Assembly: GCF_003367245.1 (NCBI RefSeq)
Contig: NZ_QRGR01000002.1
Location: 40,281 to 104,280 of the forward strand
Direction of reading: 5' to 3'
DNA: 64,000 bases
Source: Pontibacter diazotrophicus
GTDB lineage: Bacteria > Bacteroidota > Bacteroidia > Cytophagales > Hymenobacteraceae
Below the pieces are notes generated by a model. That model did not search any database and was not told the origin of the DNA. It saw only the letters and a list, made by a program, of their open reading frames with translations. The position numbers were made by a program, and so were the translations under genes. Shown here in pieces: positions 24,913-32,391 of this stretch (position 1 is the first letter of the stretch; each line of letters starts with the position of its first letter).

Positions 24913-25853
24913 CCAAGAAATTCAAGATTAACAGAGACAGACCCACTATTGGCGTTACAGGCCCGGACAGAGGAGGTGGCGTGGCGTGGTTTTTTACTTC
25001 CCTGGCTGTATGGATAGCAGGCGGCAGGCCTGTACGTATCACCCCTTCCAGGCCACGCACCGCAGACGGGCTTCAGGGACTGATAATTGGCGGCGGCGCC
25101 GATGTGGATCCGACTACTTACCAGCAGGAAAATGTAATAGATGAGTACCTGGCCAGAACCATCAATGAGCCTCATAAAAATATATTCCAACGCGTAGGCC
25201 GCTTTACCCGATGGCTCTATTACCCTGCCCTGTTTTTTGTTCGAAAGCTCTTTAGCAGGAGCAGAAAGCATGGGTCTAAACTCGACCGCGACCGCGACCA
25301 CCTCGAGTTTCAGCTCATAGACCAGGCCGTAAAGAAGAACTTGCCAGTAATGGGCATTTGCCGTGGCTCTCAGTTGCTGAACGTTTATTTCCGGGGTACG
25401 CTTTACCAGAACATCAATACCTTTTATCTCGAAGAACCGAATCCCACCAGTATTTTTCCGGTTAAAACAGTTAATATAAAACCGGGAAGTAAATTAGCCG
25501 GCGTATTGGGCGTGCTGCAGTTAGACGTGAATGCCTTACACAGCCAGGCGGTAAAAGATCCGGGTAATGATATAGACATTGTAGCCCGTGAACCAAATGA
25601 CGTGGTACAGGGAATTGAAAACGTAAGGCAGGAGTATATTGTGGGCGTGCAGTGGCACCCGGAGTATTTACCGACACATAAACGCCAGCGCCGACTCTTC
25701 CAGGCACTTGTGCAGCATGCGCGACAGGTAGAAGTTCAGATTGAAGACGACGATATGCAGGAAGCACTCGCCAGCCCAAGAGCAGAGGCCCTGGAAGAAA
25801 TGGAACGGCAGGAAGAAGAAATGATGATGAGCGAGCTGAACAGGAATCTGTAA
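24900..25853 (+). CDS. Peptidase C26 / class I glutamine amidotransferase-like hydrolase
   Basis: Gamma-glutamyl-gamma-aminobutyrate hydrolase-type enzyme (peptidase C26). The nucleophile is Cys154 in GICRGSQ, and His253 and Glu255 sit in VQWHPEY; the oxyanion block is GLIIGGGADVDP. Such enzymes hydrolyse gamma-glutamyl amide bonds. Only a GTG start is available at the overlap with the amidoligase, typical of tight coupling. An insert of basic residues (about 105-130) with a hydrophobic run (WLYYPALFFVRKLF) and an acidic C-terminal tail (residues ~285-317) are unusual for the family. The pair probably makes and breaks the same kind of amide bond. Confidence 0.88.
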   Translation: MAFITKKFKINRDRPTIGVTGPDRGGGVAWFFTSLAVWIAGGRPVRITPSRPRTADGLQGLIIGGGADVDPTTYQQENVIDEYLARTINEPHKNIFQRVGRFTRWLYYPALFFVRKLFSRSRKHGSKLDRDRDHLEFQLIDQAVKKNLPVMGICRGSQLLNVYFRGTLYQNINTFYLEEPNPTSIFPVKTVNIKPGSKLAGVLGVLQLDVNALHSQAVKDPGNDIDIVAREPNDVVQGIENVRQEYIVGVQWHPEYLPTHKRQRRLFQALVQHARQVEVQIEDDDMQEALASPRAEALEEMERQEEEMMMSELNRNL

Positions 25854-25862
25854 AAGCTGCCG

Positions 25863-26759
25863 CTATCGGTGCTGCTCATACTTAATTGGCGGTACCGCCT
25901 GCTGCAAGGCCTGCTTTTCCTCTTTATTTAGCGGTGAGGCTTCAGATGCCTGCAGTGCATCCTGCAGCTGCTCGTTCGTCCGGATGCCCAGTACAGCTGA
26001 AGTAATGGCCGGATTGTCTATGACATATCGGGCAGCAACCTCAGCTGCCGATCGGCTGTTACCTGCTACACGCTTAACAGCGTCTGCTGCTTTTTTCACC
26101 TCCTCTTCTGAAAGTGTCAAATATGCTTTTACAGGCTTATTCACCAGGAGTCCCTGGGCATAACTACCTCTGGCCAGCACCCCAATGTTATTTTCCTGCA
26201 ACAGGCCCAGGCAGCTTTCTTCCGGACGCCTGTCCAGGAGGCTGTACTGCATCATCACCGATACAATGTGCGATCGCTTTACATACTCTCGGATAACGTT
26301 TGGTCTGATGGAGGAAATGCCGTAAGCTCTTATTTTGCCTTGCTGTTTGAGTAACTCAAATGCTTCGATGGTTTCATCTATCGGGTCTTCGATGGTGCCG
26401 CCATGCAATTGATACAGATCAATATAATCTGTTTGCAGCCGTTTCAGGCTTTCCTCTACTGCCTGCAAAATATAGGCTTTAGTAGGGTTCCAGTCCCAGC
26501 CACTTCCATCGGGTCGCATCTGATTGCCTACTTTTGTGGCTAAAACCACTTTGTCGCGCATGCCATTGAAGGCCTTTCCAACCGTTTTCTCATTCTCCCC
26601 CTGCTGATACAGATCAGCTGTATCGAATAGGTTGATGCCTTTGTCTAAGGCCTTGTGCAACAGCGCAGCATTTTCGGTATGATCGCCCTCCAACGACATG
26701 CAGCCAAAGCTTACCTGACTTACCTCTAGCTCCGATTTACCCAGTTTTTTATATTTCAT
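25863..26759 (-). CDS. Aldo/keto reductase
   Basis: NADPH-dependent aldo/keto reductase with a TIM barrel. The catalytic tetrad is readable: Asp and Tyr in DTADLYQQGENE, Lys in VVLATKVG, and His in YIDLYQLHGG. It is close to general-stress members such as YhdN. Start at the ATG at 26759 (MKYKKLGKSELEVSQ); the ten residues upstream do not fit the family. It converges on the amidotransferase-like gene with a nine-base gap and no visible terminator. The substrate is unknown. A second, distinct aldo/keto reductase is at 27883. Confidence 0.92.
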   Translation of the reverse strand: MKYKKLGKSELEVSQVSFGCMSLEGDHTENAALLHKALDKGINLFDTADLYQQGENEKTVGKAFNGMRDKVVLATKVGNQMRPDGSGWDWNPTKAYILQAVEESLKRLQTDYIDLYQLHGGTIEDPIDETIEAFELLKQQGKIRAYGISSIRPNVIREYVKRSHIVSVMMQYSLLDRRPEESCLGLLQENNIGVLARGSYAQGLLVNKPVKAYLTLSEEEVKKAADAVKRVAGNSRSAAEVAARYVIDNPAITSAVLGIRTNEQLQDALQASEASPLNKEEKQALQQAVPPIKYEQHR

Positions 26760-26891
26760 AAGTTTTTTTGTCTGCAGGATTTTCAGCATGATGGCTGCTC
26801 ACTCCTGATAAATTCTCATAACTGCTTTACGTAAAATAGTCCGGGCATACAGACAAATTATCAAAAACAGCCTTGTTTGATTTACACAAAG

Positions 26892-27043
26892 AGTCCCAGC
26901 GGGACGACCTGTTGATAGAAATCAATGATAAACAACTTAGCTCCAGCGGAGCGACCTGTACATCTTTCCCGAACAGGTCGCTCCGCTGGAGCTATAGCGG
27001 TTGTAGCATCTTAAGGCTATCATCAGGTCGTCCCACTGGGACT
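26892..27043. repeat. Nested palindromic repeat, family A copy 3
   Basis: 152 bases. Outer arms AGTCCCAGCGGGACGACCTG and CAGGTCGTCCCACTGGGACT; inner arms at 26939-26993, AGCTCCAGCGGAGCGACCTG and CAGGTCGCTCCGCTGGAGCT. Unlike copy 1, the inner arms carry AGC/GCT rather than AGA/TCT, and both sides changed together. Confidence 0.95.
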
Positions 27044-27077
27044 TAAAAAACAGCCAACGTTTTACTGCGCGACAGTT

Positions 27078-27635
27078 TTATGAAGCGTTAGCGGAATTTG
27101 CAGCATAAAGCTGCTCGTTTCTGAAAGGAACCAGGGCCAGTACCACTGCCTGTTCGTACAGTTCTTTTCGGTCCAGTACATTACCGGTGAGTATACCAAT
27201 GGCGCCGCCTTTCTGCTTGGAGTTGGAATGGTTGAAGACCATGTCATCGGCGGTGCCCAACTCTATCCCCTGCTCCACCAGTTCGGTAACAGCGCGCGGC
27301 AGGAAGAATGTACCTGACCGGGCTTTCCCCAACAGCTCTTTCGACTTGATGACCACCCAGGCAAAGGCTGCTAACTCATGGCCTATAGACGCCACTCCTC
27401 CCTCTATCCCAATCCAAAAGTCAGCGTCCGGATTGGCATCAAAAGCATTCTGCACTCTGTTCATGGCCCCTTCCAATGTTTCTTCATCCGTCATCGGCTG
27501 GTCTGCCACGCCAGAAGGCACGGAAACAGGCACAGCCTTGAATTCTACATCAGGGAACATACGCTGTAAGCCACCTAAGGCAGCATTCACTTTAACAGGA
27601 TTGGCAGAAGCAACCACAACGGTTTTAACATTCAT
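27078..27635 (-). CDS. yjjX: Inosine/xanthosine triphosphatase
   Basis: YjjX-type non-canonical purine NTP phosphatase, 185 residues, which removes ITP and XTP so that they are not built into nucleic acids. The family start is clear (VVVASANPVKVNAALGGLQRMFP), followed by VPSGVADQPMTDEETLEGA, WIGIEGGV and the GGAIGILTGN block. Cytoplasmic and magnesium dependent in relatives. Length is normal. It lies between two aldo/keto reductases on the same strand but the gaps are long, so it is probably expressed alone. Confidence 0.93.
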   Translation of the reverse strand: MNVKTVVVASANPVKVNAALGGLQRMFPDVEFKAVPVSVPSGVADQPMTDEETLEGAMNRVQNAFDANPDADFWIGIEGGVASIGHELAAFAWVVIKSKELLGKARSGTFFLPRAVTELVEQGIELGTADDMVFNHSNSKQKGGAIGILTGNVLDRKELYEQAVVLALVPFRNEQLYAANSANAS

Positions 27636-27772
27636 ATATCTGTAGATCTATTATTCAATCACTACATTAGCATGGATTAAATTTTATACTAACGCAGCAA
27701 TGTCTGTATAATTGATGCACAATTAAAATGCGCAGTGAAATTCTGTATAAGAAATAAAAGTCAGCCTTCAAT

Positions 27773-27842
27773 CCCTGTCTTCCTGGAAGGAGCTTGTGAA
27801 TTACCTGCAAGTTAAGTACAAGAACCTTCCAGGAAGACAGGG
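27773..27842. repeat. 18-base inverted repeat with a palindrome inside each arm
   Basis: CCCTGTCTTCCTGGAAGG (27773-27790) faces CCTTCCAGGAAGACAGGG (27825-27842) across 34 bases. Each arm holds the small palindrome CTTCCTGGAAG. It sits 41 bases after the aldo/keto reductase stop at 27883 (minus). There is no T tract. The arms-within-arms plan is like families A and C but the sequence differs. Confidence 0.85.
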
Positions 27843-27882
27843 ACGTAAGAGTTCATTCTTTTTGATAGAAACCTGTTTTCTC

Positions 27883-28869
27883 TTACCACGAAGCGTGCAC
27901 ACTCGGCTTAATGTATTTGTTATACACCTGCTGCACGCCCTGCATCTGTTCAGCAGAAAGAGCTGGCAGTTCGGCGGCTTTAATATTAGAAATAATTTGT
28001 TCTGGTCTGGACGCACCCGGTATTACGGTGCTTACTTCTTCCGCCATTAGCACCCAGCGAATGGCCCAGGCCGCTAAAGGCTCCTGCCCCGGAAACAGCC
28101 TTTTCAGTTCCTCCACGGCTTCGAGTCCCAGATCGAAATCTACCCCTGAAAAGGTTTCGCCCTTGTCAAAAGCCTCTCCGTTGCGGTTAAAATTACGGTG
28201 GTCTTCAGGACCGAAAGAAGTCTGCTGGCTCATCTTACCAGTCAGTAAGCCGCTGGCTAAAGGCACCCGCACAATAATGCCAACGTTGTTTTCTTTTGCT
28301 TTCGCAAAAAACTCCTCGCCTGGCTTCAGGCGGAACATGTTGTATATAATCTGCACCGTCGTCACATTCGGATACTGCATGGCCATCAGGGCCTCCTCTA
28401 CCATCTCCACGCTCACTCCTAAATGGCGGATTTTACCCTGCTCCTTCAGCCGCTCGAACGCTTCGAACATTTCCGGTCGCCTGTATATTTCGGTTGGCGG
28501 GCAGTGTAACTGAATCAGATCGATGGTGTCACGCTTCATGTTCCGGAGGCTCTCTTCCACATAAGCTGACAGCCGCTCCGGCGTGTACCCCTCCGGCGTA
28601 TGCGGCTGTATCTGCCTGCCGCATTTGGTAGCGATGTACACTTGCTCGGATCGGCTTTTTACCACTTTTGCTACAGCAGCTTCGCTTTCGCCATTGCTGT
28701 ATACATCGGCCGTGTCAATGAAGTTGACACCCGCATCTATGGCTTTATTGATGATATTTTCTGCGTTTTGCTCGTTAAAGGGCTCTCCCCAACGGCCACC
28801 AACCTGCCAGGTACCTAATGATACTTCCGAGACGTTGAATCCTGTTTTTCCTAAGGTTCTGTATTGCAT
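27883..28869 (-). CDS. Aldo/keto reductase (YghZ/Tas-like)
   Basis: Aldo/keto reductase of 328 residues. The start MQYRTLGKTGFNVSEVSLGTW is typical of the family, with the tetrad Asp/Tyr in DTADVYSNGESE, Lys in YIATKCG and His in DLIQLHCPP. The NADP-binding end is VIPGASRPEQIISNI. The substrate is unknown. The MscS gene ends 19 bases upstream, so both belong to one operon read on the minus strand. Confidence 0.92.
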   Translation of the reverse strand: MQYRTLGKTGFNVSEVSLGTWQVGGRWGEPFNEQNAENIINKAIDAGVNFIDTADVYSNGESEAAVAKVVKSRSEQVYIATKCGRQIQPHTPEGYTPERLSAYVEESLRNMKRDTIDLIQLHCPPTEIYRRPEMFEAFERLKEQGKIRHLGVSVEMVEEALMAMQYPNVTTVQIIYNMFRLKPGEEFFAKAKENNVGIIVRVPLASGLLTGKMSQQTSFGPEDHRNFNRNGEAFDKGETFSGVDFDLGLEAVEELKRLFPGQEPLAAWAIRWVLMAEEVSTVIPGASRPEQIISNIKAAELPALSAEQMQGVQQVYNKYIKPSVHASW

Positions 28870-28888
28870 GTTTTTAATTTTAATATAA

Positions 28889-29980
28889 TTATAGCATTTC
28901 GCTTACTTCCTCAGTTTGCTCTTTTGCCACAAACAAAGTGCGTGTGGGGTAAGCAAACTCAATTCCGCGCTTATTGAATTCTTCAAAAATACGAACGTTG
29001 ATTTTTTGCTGCACGTCCATGTAAACGTTGTATTCGGAACTAAGTACGTAGTAAACGGATTCAAAATCGAGACTGGAGTCACCGTAGGCCGAAAAGTGAG
29101 AACGGTCGAATTCTACAGGCTGCTGCTCCATAATAATAGACTTTATAAGCTTCGGAATTTCCTGCACGTGTTCCAGGGAGGTTTGGTATATAACGCTGTT
29201 TTTGAAAAGAACCCGGCGCCGCTGCATGCGCTTGTAGTTGTGGACGCGTGAGTTGGTCAGGTCACTGTTCGAGAACACAAGCTGCTCTCCTGAAAGACTT
29301 TTTAAGCGGGTTGTTTTGACACCAATATATTCCACAACACCCATTTTCTGATCAATGATAATGAAGTCGCCTACCTCAAAAGGCCTGTCAAAGAAGATTA
29401 CGAAATAGTTGAAAAGGTCGCCCAATATGTTCTGAGCAGCCAGGGCGATGGCAATACCGCCAATACCAAGACCAGCGATAACAGCCGTGACATCATAACC
29501 CAGGTTATCAAACAGAAAGACAAGGCCTATAAACCAGATCATTACATTAACGATGAGCATCAGGCCCCCCAGCTGCTTCACTTTCTCTTCTCCGTTCGTT
29601 TGGCTGCGAACATAGGATCGAAGAACAACCAGAAGCGCAGTGGATATAAGCCGTATGAGCAGGATGGTAACGGCAATGGTAACTGCTATCTCTAAAACTT
29701 TAGAGAGCCGCGCAGAAAGCACAAGGTAGTTTACAGCGACATATAATACAGTGATGTATAGCGCCGGAATCCCGAAGCGGGCTATCCCTTCCATAACATA
29801 ATTGTCGATAGAGGTGCTTGTGTTTTCTGTCCACCTGATGATTCGGTTTAAGACTATCTTCCTGAAAAGGATTATCAGGATAAAACCTATTAATAAGATT
29901 CCTAAAGCGATGAAATAATCCAGAACCGTATTATTGAAATAGGTCCTCGCTAAGTATTCGTTTATTTCTAATTCAGGCAT
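28889..29980 (-). CDS. MscS family mechanosensitive ion channel
   Basis: Small-conductance mechanosensitive channel protein of 363 residues. Four hydrophobic helices are followed by the pore helix AVIAGLGIGGIAIALAAQN, rich in Gly and Ala as in MscS TM3, and the beta domain signature DRPFEVGDFI. The C-terminal alpha/beta domain ends near VYMDVQQKINVRIFEEFNKRGIEFAYPTRTL. It should release ions under osmotic downshock in the inner membrane. It lies directly upstream of an aldo/keto reductase in the same direction. Confidence 0.95.
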   Translation of the reverse strand: MPELEINEYLARTYFNNTVLDYFIALGILLIGFILIILFRKIVLNRIIRWTENTSTSIDNYVMEGIARFGIPALYITVLYVAVNYLVLSARLSKVLEIAVTIAVTILLIRLISTALLVVLRSYVRSQTNGEEKVKQLGGLMLIVNVMIWFIGLVFLFDNLGYDVTAVIAGLGIGGIAIALAAQNILGDLFNYFVIFFDRPFEVGDFIIIDQKMGVVEYIGVKTTRLKSLSGEQLVFSNSDLTNSRVHNYKRMQRRRVLFKNSVIYQTSLEHVQEIPKLIKSIIMEQQPVEFDRSHFSAYGDSSLDFESVYYVLSSEYNVYMDVQQKINVRIFEEFNKRGIEFAYPTRTLFVAKEQTEEVSEML

Positions 29981-30600
29981 GTTTGATGATTTCCGAAAAG
30001 GTTAAGGTTGATGTTATATAATATTACTTGGCTGCTGTTTTCTTCGGGCAGAATAATGTACGTCAGAACAGATTTTTAGCACATCATTCTGCCAAGGTTC
30101 AACAGACGACATTTGCAAAATTACCAAAAAATCAGGACGAAGACAGGTTAAGCAGTCACCTTAGAAGTGTAGAAGCTGAAGAATGCGCAAAACTTTAGCT
30201 GCAAACGCAGATAGCAATAGAAAACGCGTACGAATAGATTCACCTGCTTGAACCAATGCAGAACAAGTGGATTTCAAAAGAGATAAACCTGAGAATCAAT
30301 ACACACTGTCATAACAGAGGCTTGCGTCTTATTCTTTACACTCCATCAGGCAGATATATAACTCCATTTACACCGCGCAGCACCTATGCCCCACCCTATA
30401 GATTTCTTTTGCAGTGTTCTTTTGCTCATCTGCCATATGGCATATTTTGAAGGGAGCAGAGATTCTTTCCTTAAAAGGTTTGCTTGTTCCGGCAAACATT
30501 TTTCTATTTAGCCGTTAATAAAAGAATAATCAGAAATGCTTTATTAAAACATTGCTGACTTTAGATATTATAGATCCTATCAGATTTCATTTTAGAACAT
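29981..30600. other. Intergenic stretch between mscS and gltA
   Basis: About 620 bases of divergent control region. A 64-codon open frame near 30256-30450 has no support (no family, no ribosome site). Nothing else is recognised. Confidence 0.3.
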
Positions 30601-30607
30601 TTTTCGT

Positions 30608-30615
30608 TAATTTCG
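30608..30615 (+). promoter_or_regulatory. Putative -7 promoter element of gltA
   Basis: TAATTTCG is close to the Bacteroidota consensus TAnnTTTG and lies 42 bases before the gltA start. No strong -33 element is seen. Confidence 0.4.
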
Positions 30616-30657
30616 CTTTATTAGAGATACAACACGGACATATAACCAAAATAAAAC

Positions 30658-31944
30658 ATGTCAGAAATTGCTGAAATTATTGTAGATGGTAAATCCTATC
30701 AATTACCGATAGTGGTGGGTACTGAAGATGAAAAAGCCATTGACATTTCATCTTTGCGCTCAGAAACAAGCCATATTACCTTAGATCCTGGATATAAAAA
30801 CACAGGCGCCACCACCAGTGCCATCACTTTCCTGGACGGTGAAAAAGGCATCCTTCGCTATAGAGGCTATCCTATTGAGCAGCTTGCGGAAAAATCAAGT
30901 TTTATAGAAGTATCTTACCTGCTTATCTACGGCTCTCTTCCTACAGCAGAGCAACTGGATAATTTCAGCGACAGAATCAGACGCCATACCCTTGTGAATG
31001 AAGATATGCGCAAGATTCTGGATGGCTTTCCGGCTACGGCACACCCAATGGGTATCCTCTCTGCTTTGATCAGCTCACTCACAGCTTTTTACCCGGAGTC
31101 GCTTAAATCTCCGCAGTCAGAGGAAGAAATGGATTTGTCTGTTATTCGTTTAATGGCAAAGCTGCCAACCATTGCTGCCTGGTCTTACAAGAACTCTATC
31201 GGCCATCCGGTTGTCTATCCGAAAAACAAACTGGATTATGGCTCCAACTTCCTGAATATGATGTTTGCCTACCCAACGGAGAACTATGAAGTGGACCCGG
31301 TGGTAGTAGACGCGCTGAATAAACTCCTGATCCTGCATGCTGACCATGAGCAGAACTGCTCTACGTCTACGGTACGTCTGGTAGGCTCAGCCCACGCCAG
31401 CCTTTACTCTTCTGTTTCTGCCGGTATCAGTGCCCTCTGGGGCCCGCTGCACGGAGGTGCAAACCAGGCTGTGATTGAGATGCTGGAAGCTATAAAAGCG
31501 GACGGTGGCGACTCTAAGAAGTTTATAGAGAAGGCAAAAGATAAAAACGATCCGTTCCGTCTGATGGGCTTCGGGCACCGGGTATACAAGAACTTTGACC
31601 CTCGTGCGAAAATCATCAAGAAGTCTGCGGATGATGTACTGTCTGCGCTTGGTGTGAAAGATCCTATTCTGGATATAGCGAAAGAACTGGAAGAAGCTGC
31701 TCTGAATGATTCATATTTCGTAGAGCGTAAGCTTTACCCGAACGTTGACTTCTACTCCGGCATTATCTACCGTGCACTTGGCATACCAACCAACATGTTT
31801 ACGGTGATGTTTGCTCTTGGCCGCCTGCCAGGCTGGATTGCACAGTGGAAAGAGATGCGTGAGAACAAAGAGCCGATTGGCCGTCCGCGCCAGGTGTATG
31901 TTGGAGAGACAGAGCGTGATTATGTAGCTGTAGAGAAACGATAA
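30658..31944 (+). CDS. gltA: Citrate synthase
   Basis: Citrate synthase of 428 residues, condensing acetyl-CoA with oxaloacetate as the entry step of the TCA cycle. The type II hexameric form is indicated by the length and the N-terminal domain (LDPGYKNTGATTSAITFLDG). Active-site regions are clear: the first His in GSAHASLYSSVSAG, the second in GPLHGGAN, and the third in MGFGHRVYKNFDPRA. It is transcribed alone, with its own promoter and a perfect terminator just after the stop. Confidence 0.98.
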   Translation: MSEIAEIIVDGKSYQLPIVVGTEDEKAIDISSLRSETSHITLDPGYKNTGATTSAITFLDGEKGILRYRGYPIEQLAEKSSFIEVSYLLIYGSLPTAEQLDNFSDRIRRHTLVNEDMRKILDGFPATAHPMGILSALISSLTAFYPESLKSPQSEEEMDLSVIRLMAKLPTIAAWSYKNSIGHPVVYPKNKLDYGSNFLNMMFAYPTENYEVDPVVVDALNKLLILHADHEQNCSTSTVRLVGSAHASLYSSVSAGISALWGPLHGGANQAVIEMLEAIKADGGDSKKFIEKAKDKNDPFRLMGFGHRVYKNFDPRAKIIKKSADDVLSALGVKDPILDIAKELEEAALNDSYFVERKLYPNVDFYSGIIYRALGIPTNMFTVMFALGRLPGWIAQWKEMRENKEPIGRPRQVYVGETERDYVAVEKR

Positions 31945-31953
31945 TATCCTCTG

Positions 31954-32009
31954 ACACCATAAAACAAGAAAGGCTGATCCTAGGATCAGCCTTTCTTGTT
32001 TTATGGTGT
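31954..32009. terminator. Terminator after gltA, perfect 27-base-pair hairpin
   Basis: ACACCATAAAACAAGAAAGG and the next seven bases (GCTGATCC minus the overlap) pair without mismatch with 31983-32009; only two bases form the loop. The arm ends with TTTCTTGTTTTAT. Such a long perfect stem can act in both directions. Confidence 0.85.
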
Positions 32010-32072
32010 GGTGTCATTTCTAACCGCTTATCATGCACTGTATCCCATCTTAAAAAATAACTTTGTGTCTGT

Positions 32073-32292
32073 CTAAGCTTTCGTAGTGGCTTTTCATCCA
32101 GCGGCATCATACCCAAAGTTTCATTTCTATTGGCTCTGTGCTCTCCAGGCCGAGAGGCCTCGTCTTCGGGCATCGCGCTGTGTATATTTCCTGCATAACG
32201 GCTGCCACTAGCGTGGCACCGGAAATTTACAATAGAGGGCCCCTTCCCCCAGGCGCTCAACCCAAAGACTGGAAACACTTTCACTCCGTGCT
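32073..32292 (-). repeat. Dispersed element, family B copy 2
   Basis: About 220 bases, reverse complement of the copy at 20326-20540. Ends are conserved (AGCACGGAGTGAAAGTGTTT and GATGCCGCTGGATGAA on the minus strand) while the middle is unrelated; here the middle includes TGCCACGCTAGTGGCA, a small hairpin. It lies between gltA and the OmpA gene. Confidence 0.9.
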
Positions 32293-32391
32293 AACAGATA
32301 GAAATGGCTGAGTTTTTGTAGAGAAAGCATCATCTGAGGAGACATTATCCATTTTTTCTAACAACAAATGACGAACAACCAGCAACGAAAC

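Noticed and set aside
30256..30450. 64-codon frame upstream of gltA
   Set aside because: No ribosome site, no family and low-complexity composition.
31799..32284. 161-codon minus-strand open frame
   Set aside because: It runs antisense through gltA and then into the non-coding family B element; the other copy of that element has no such frame.
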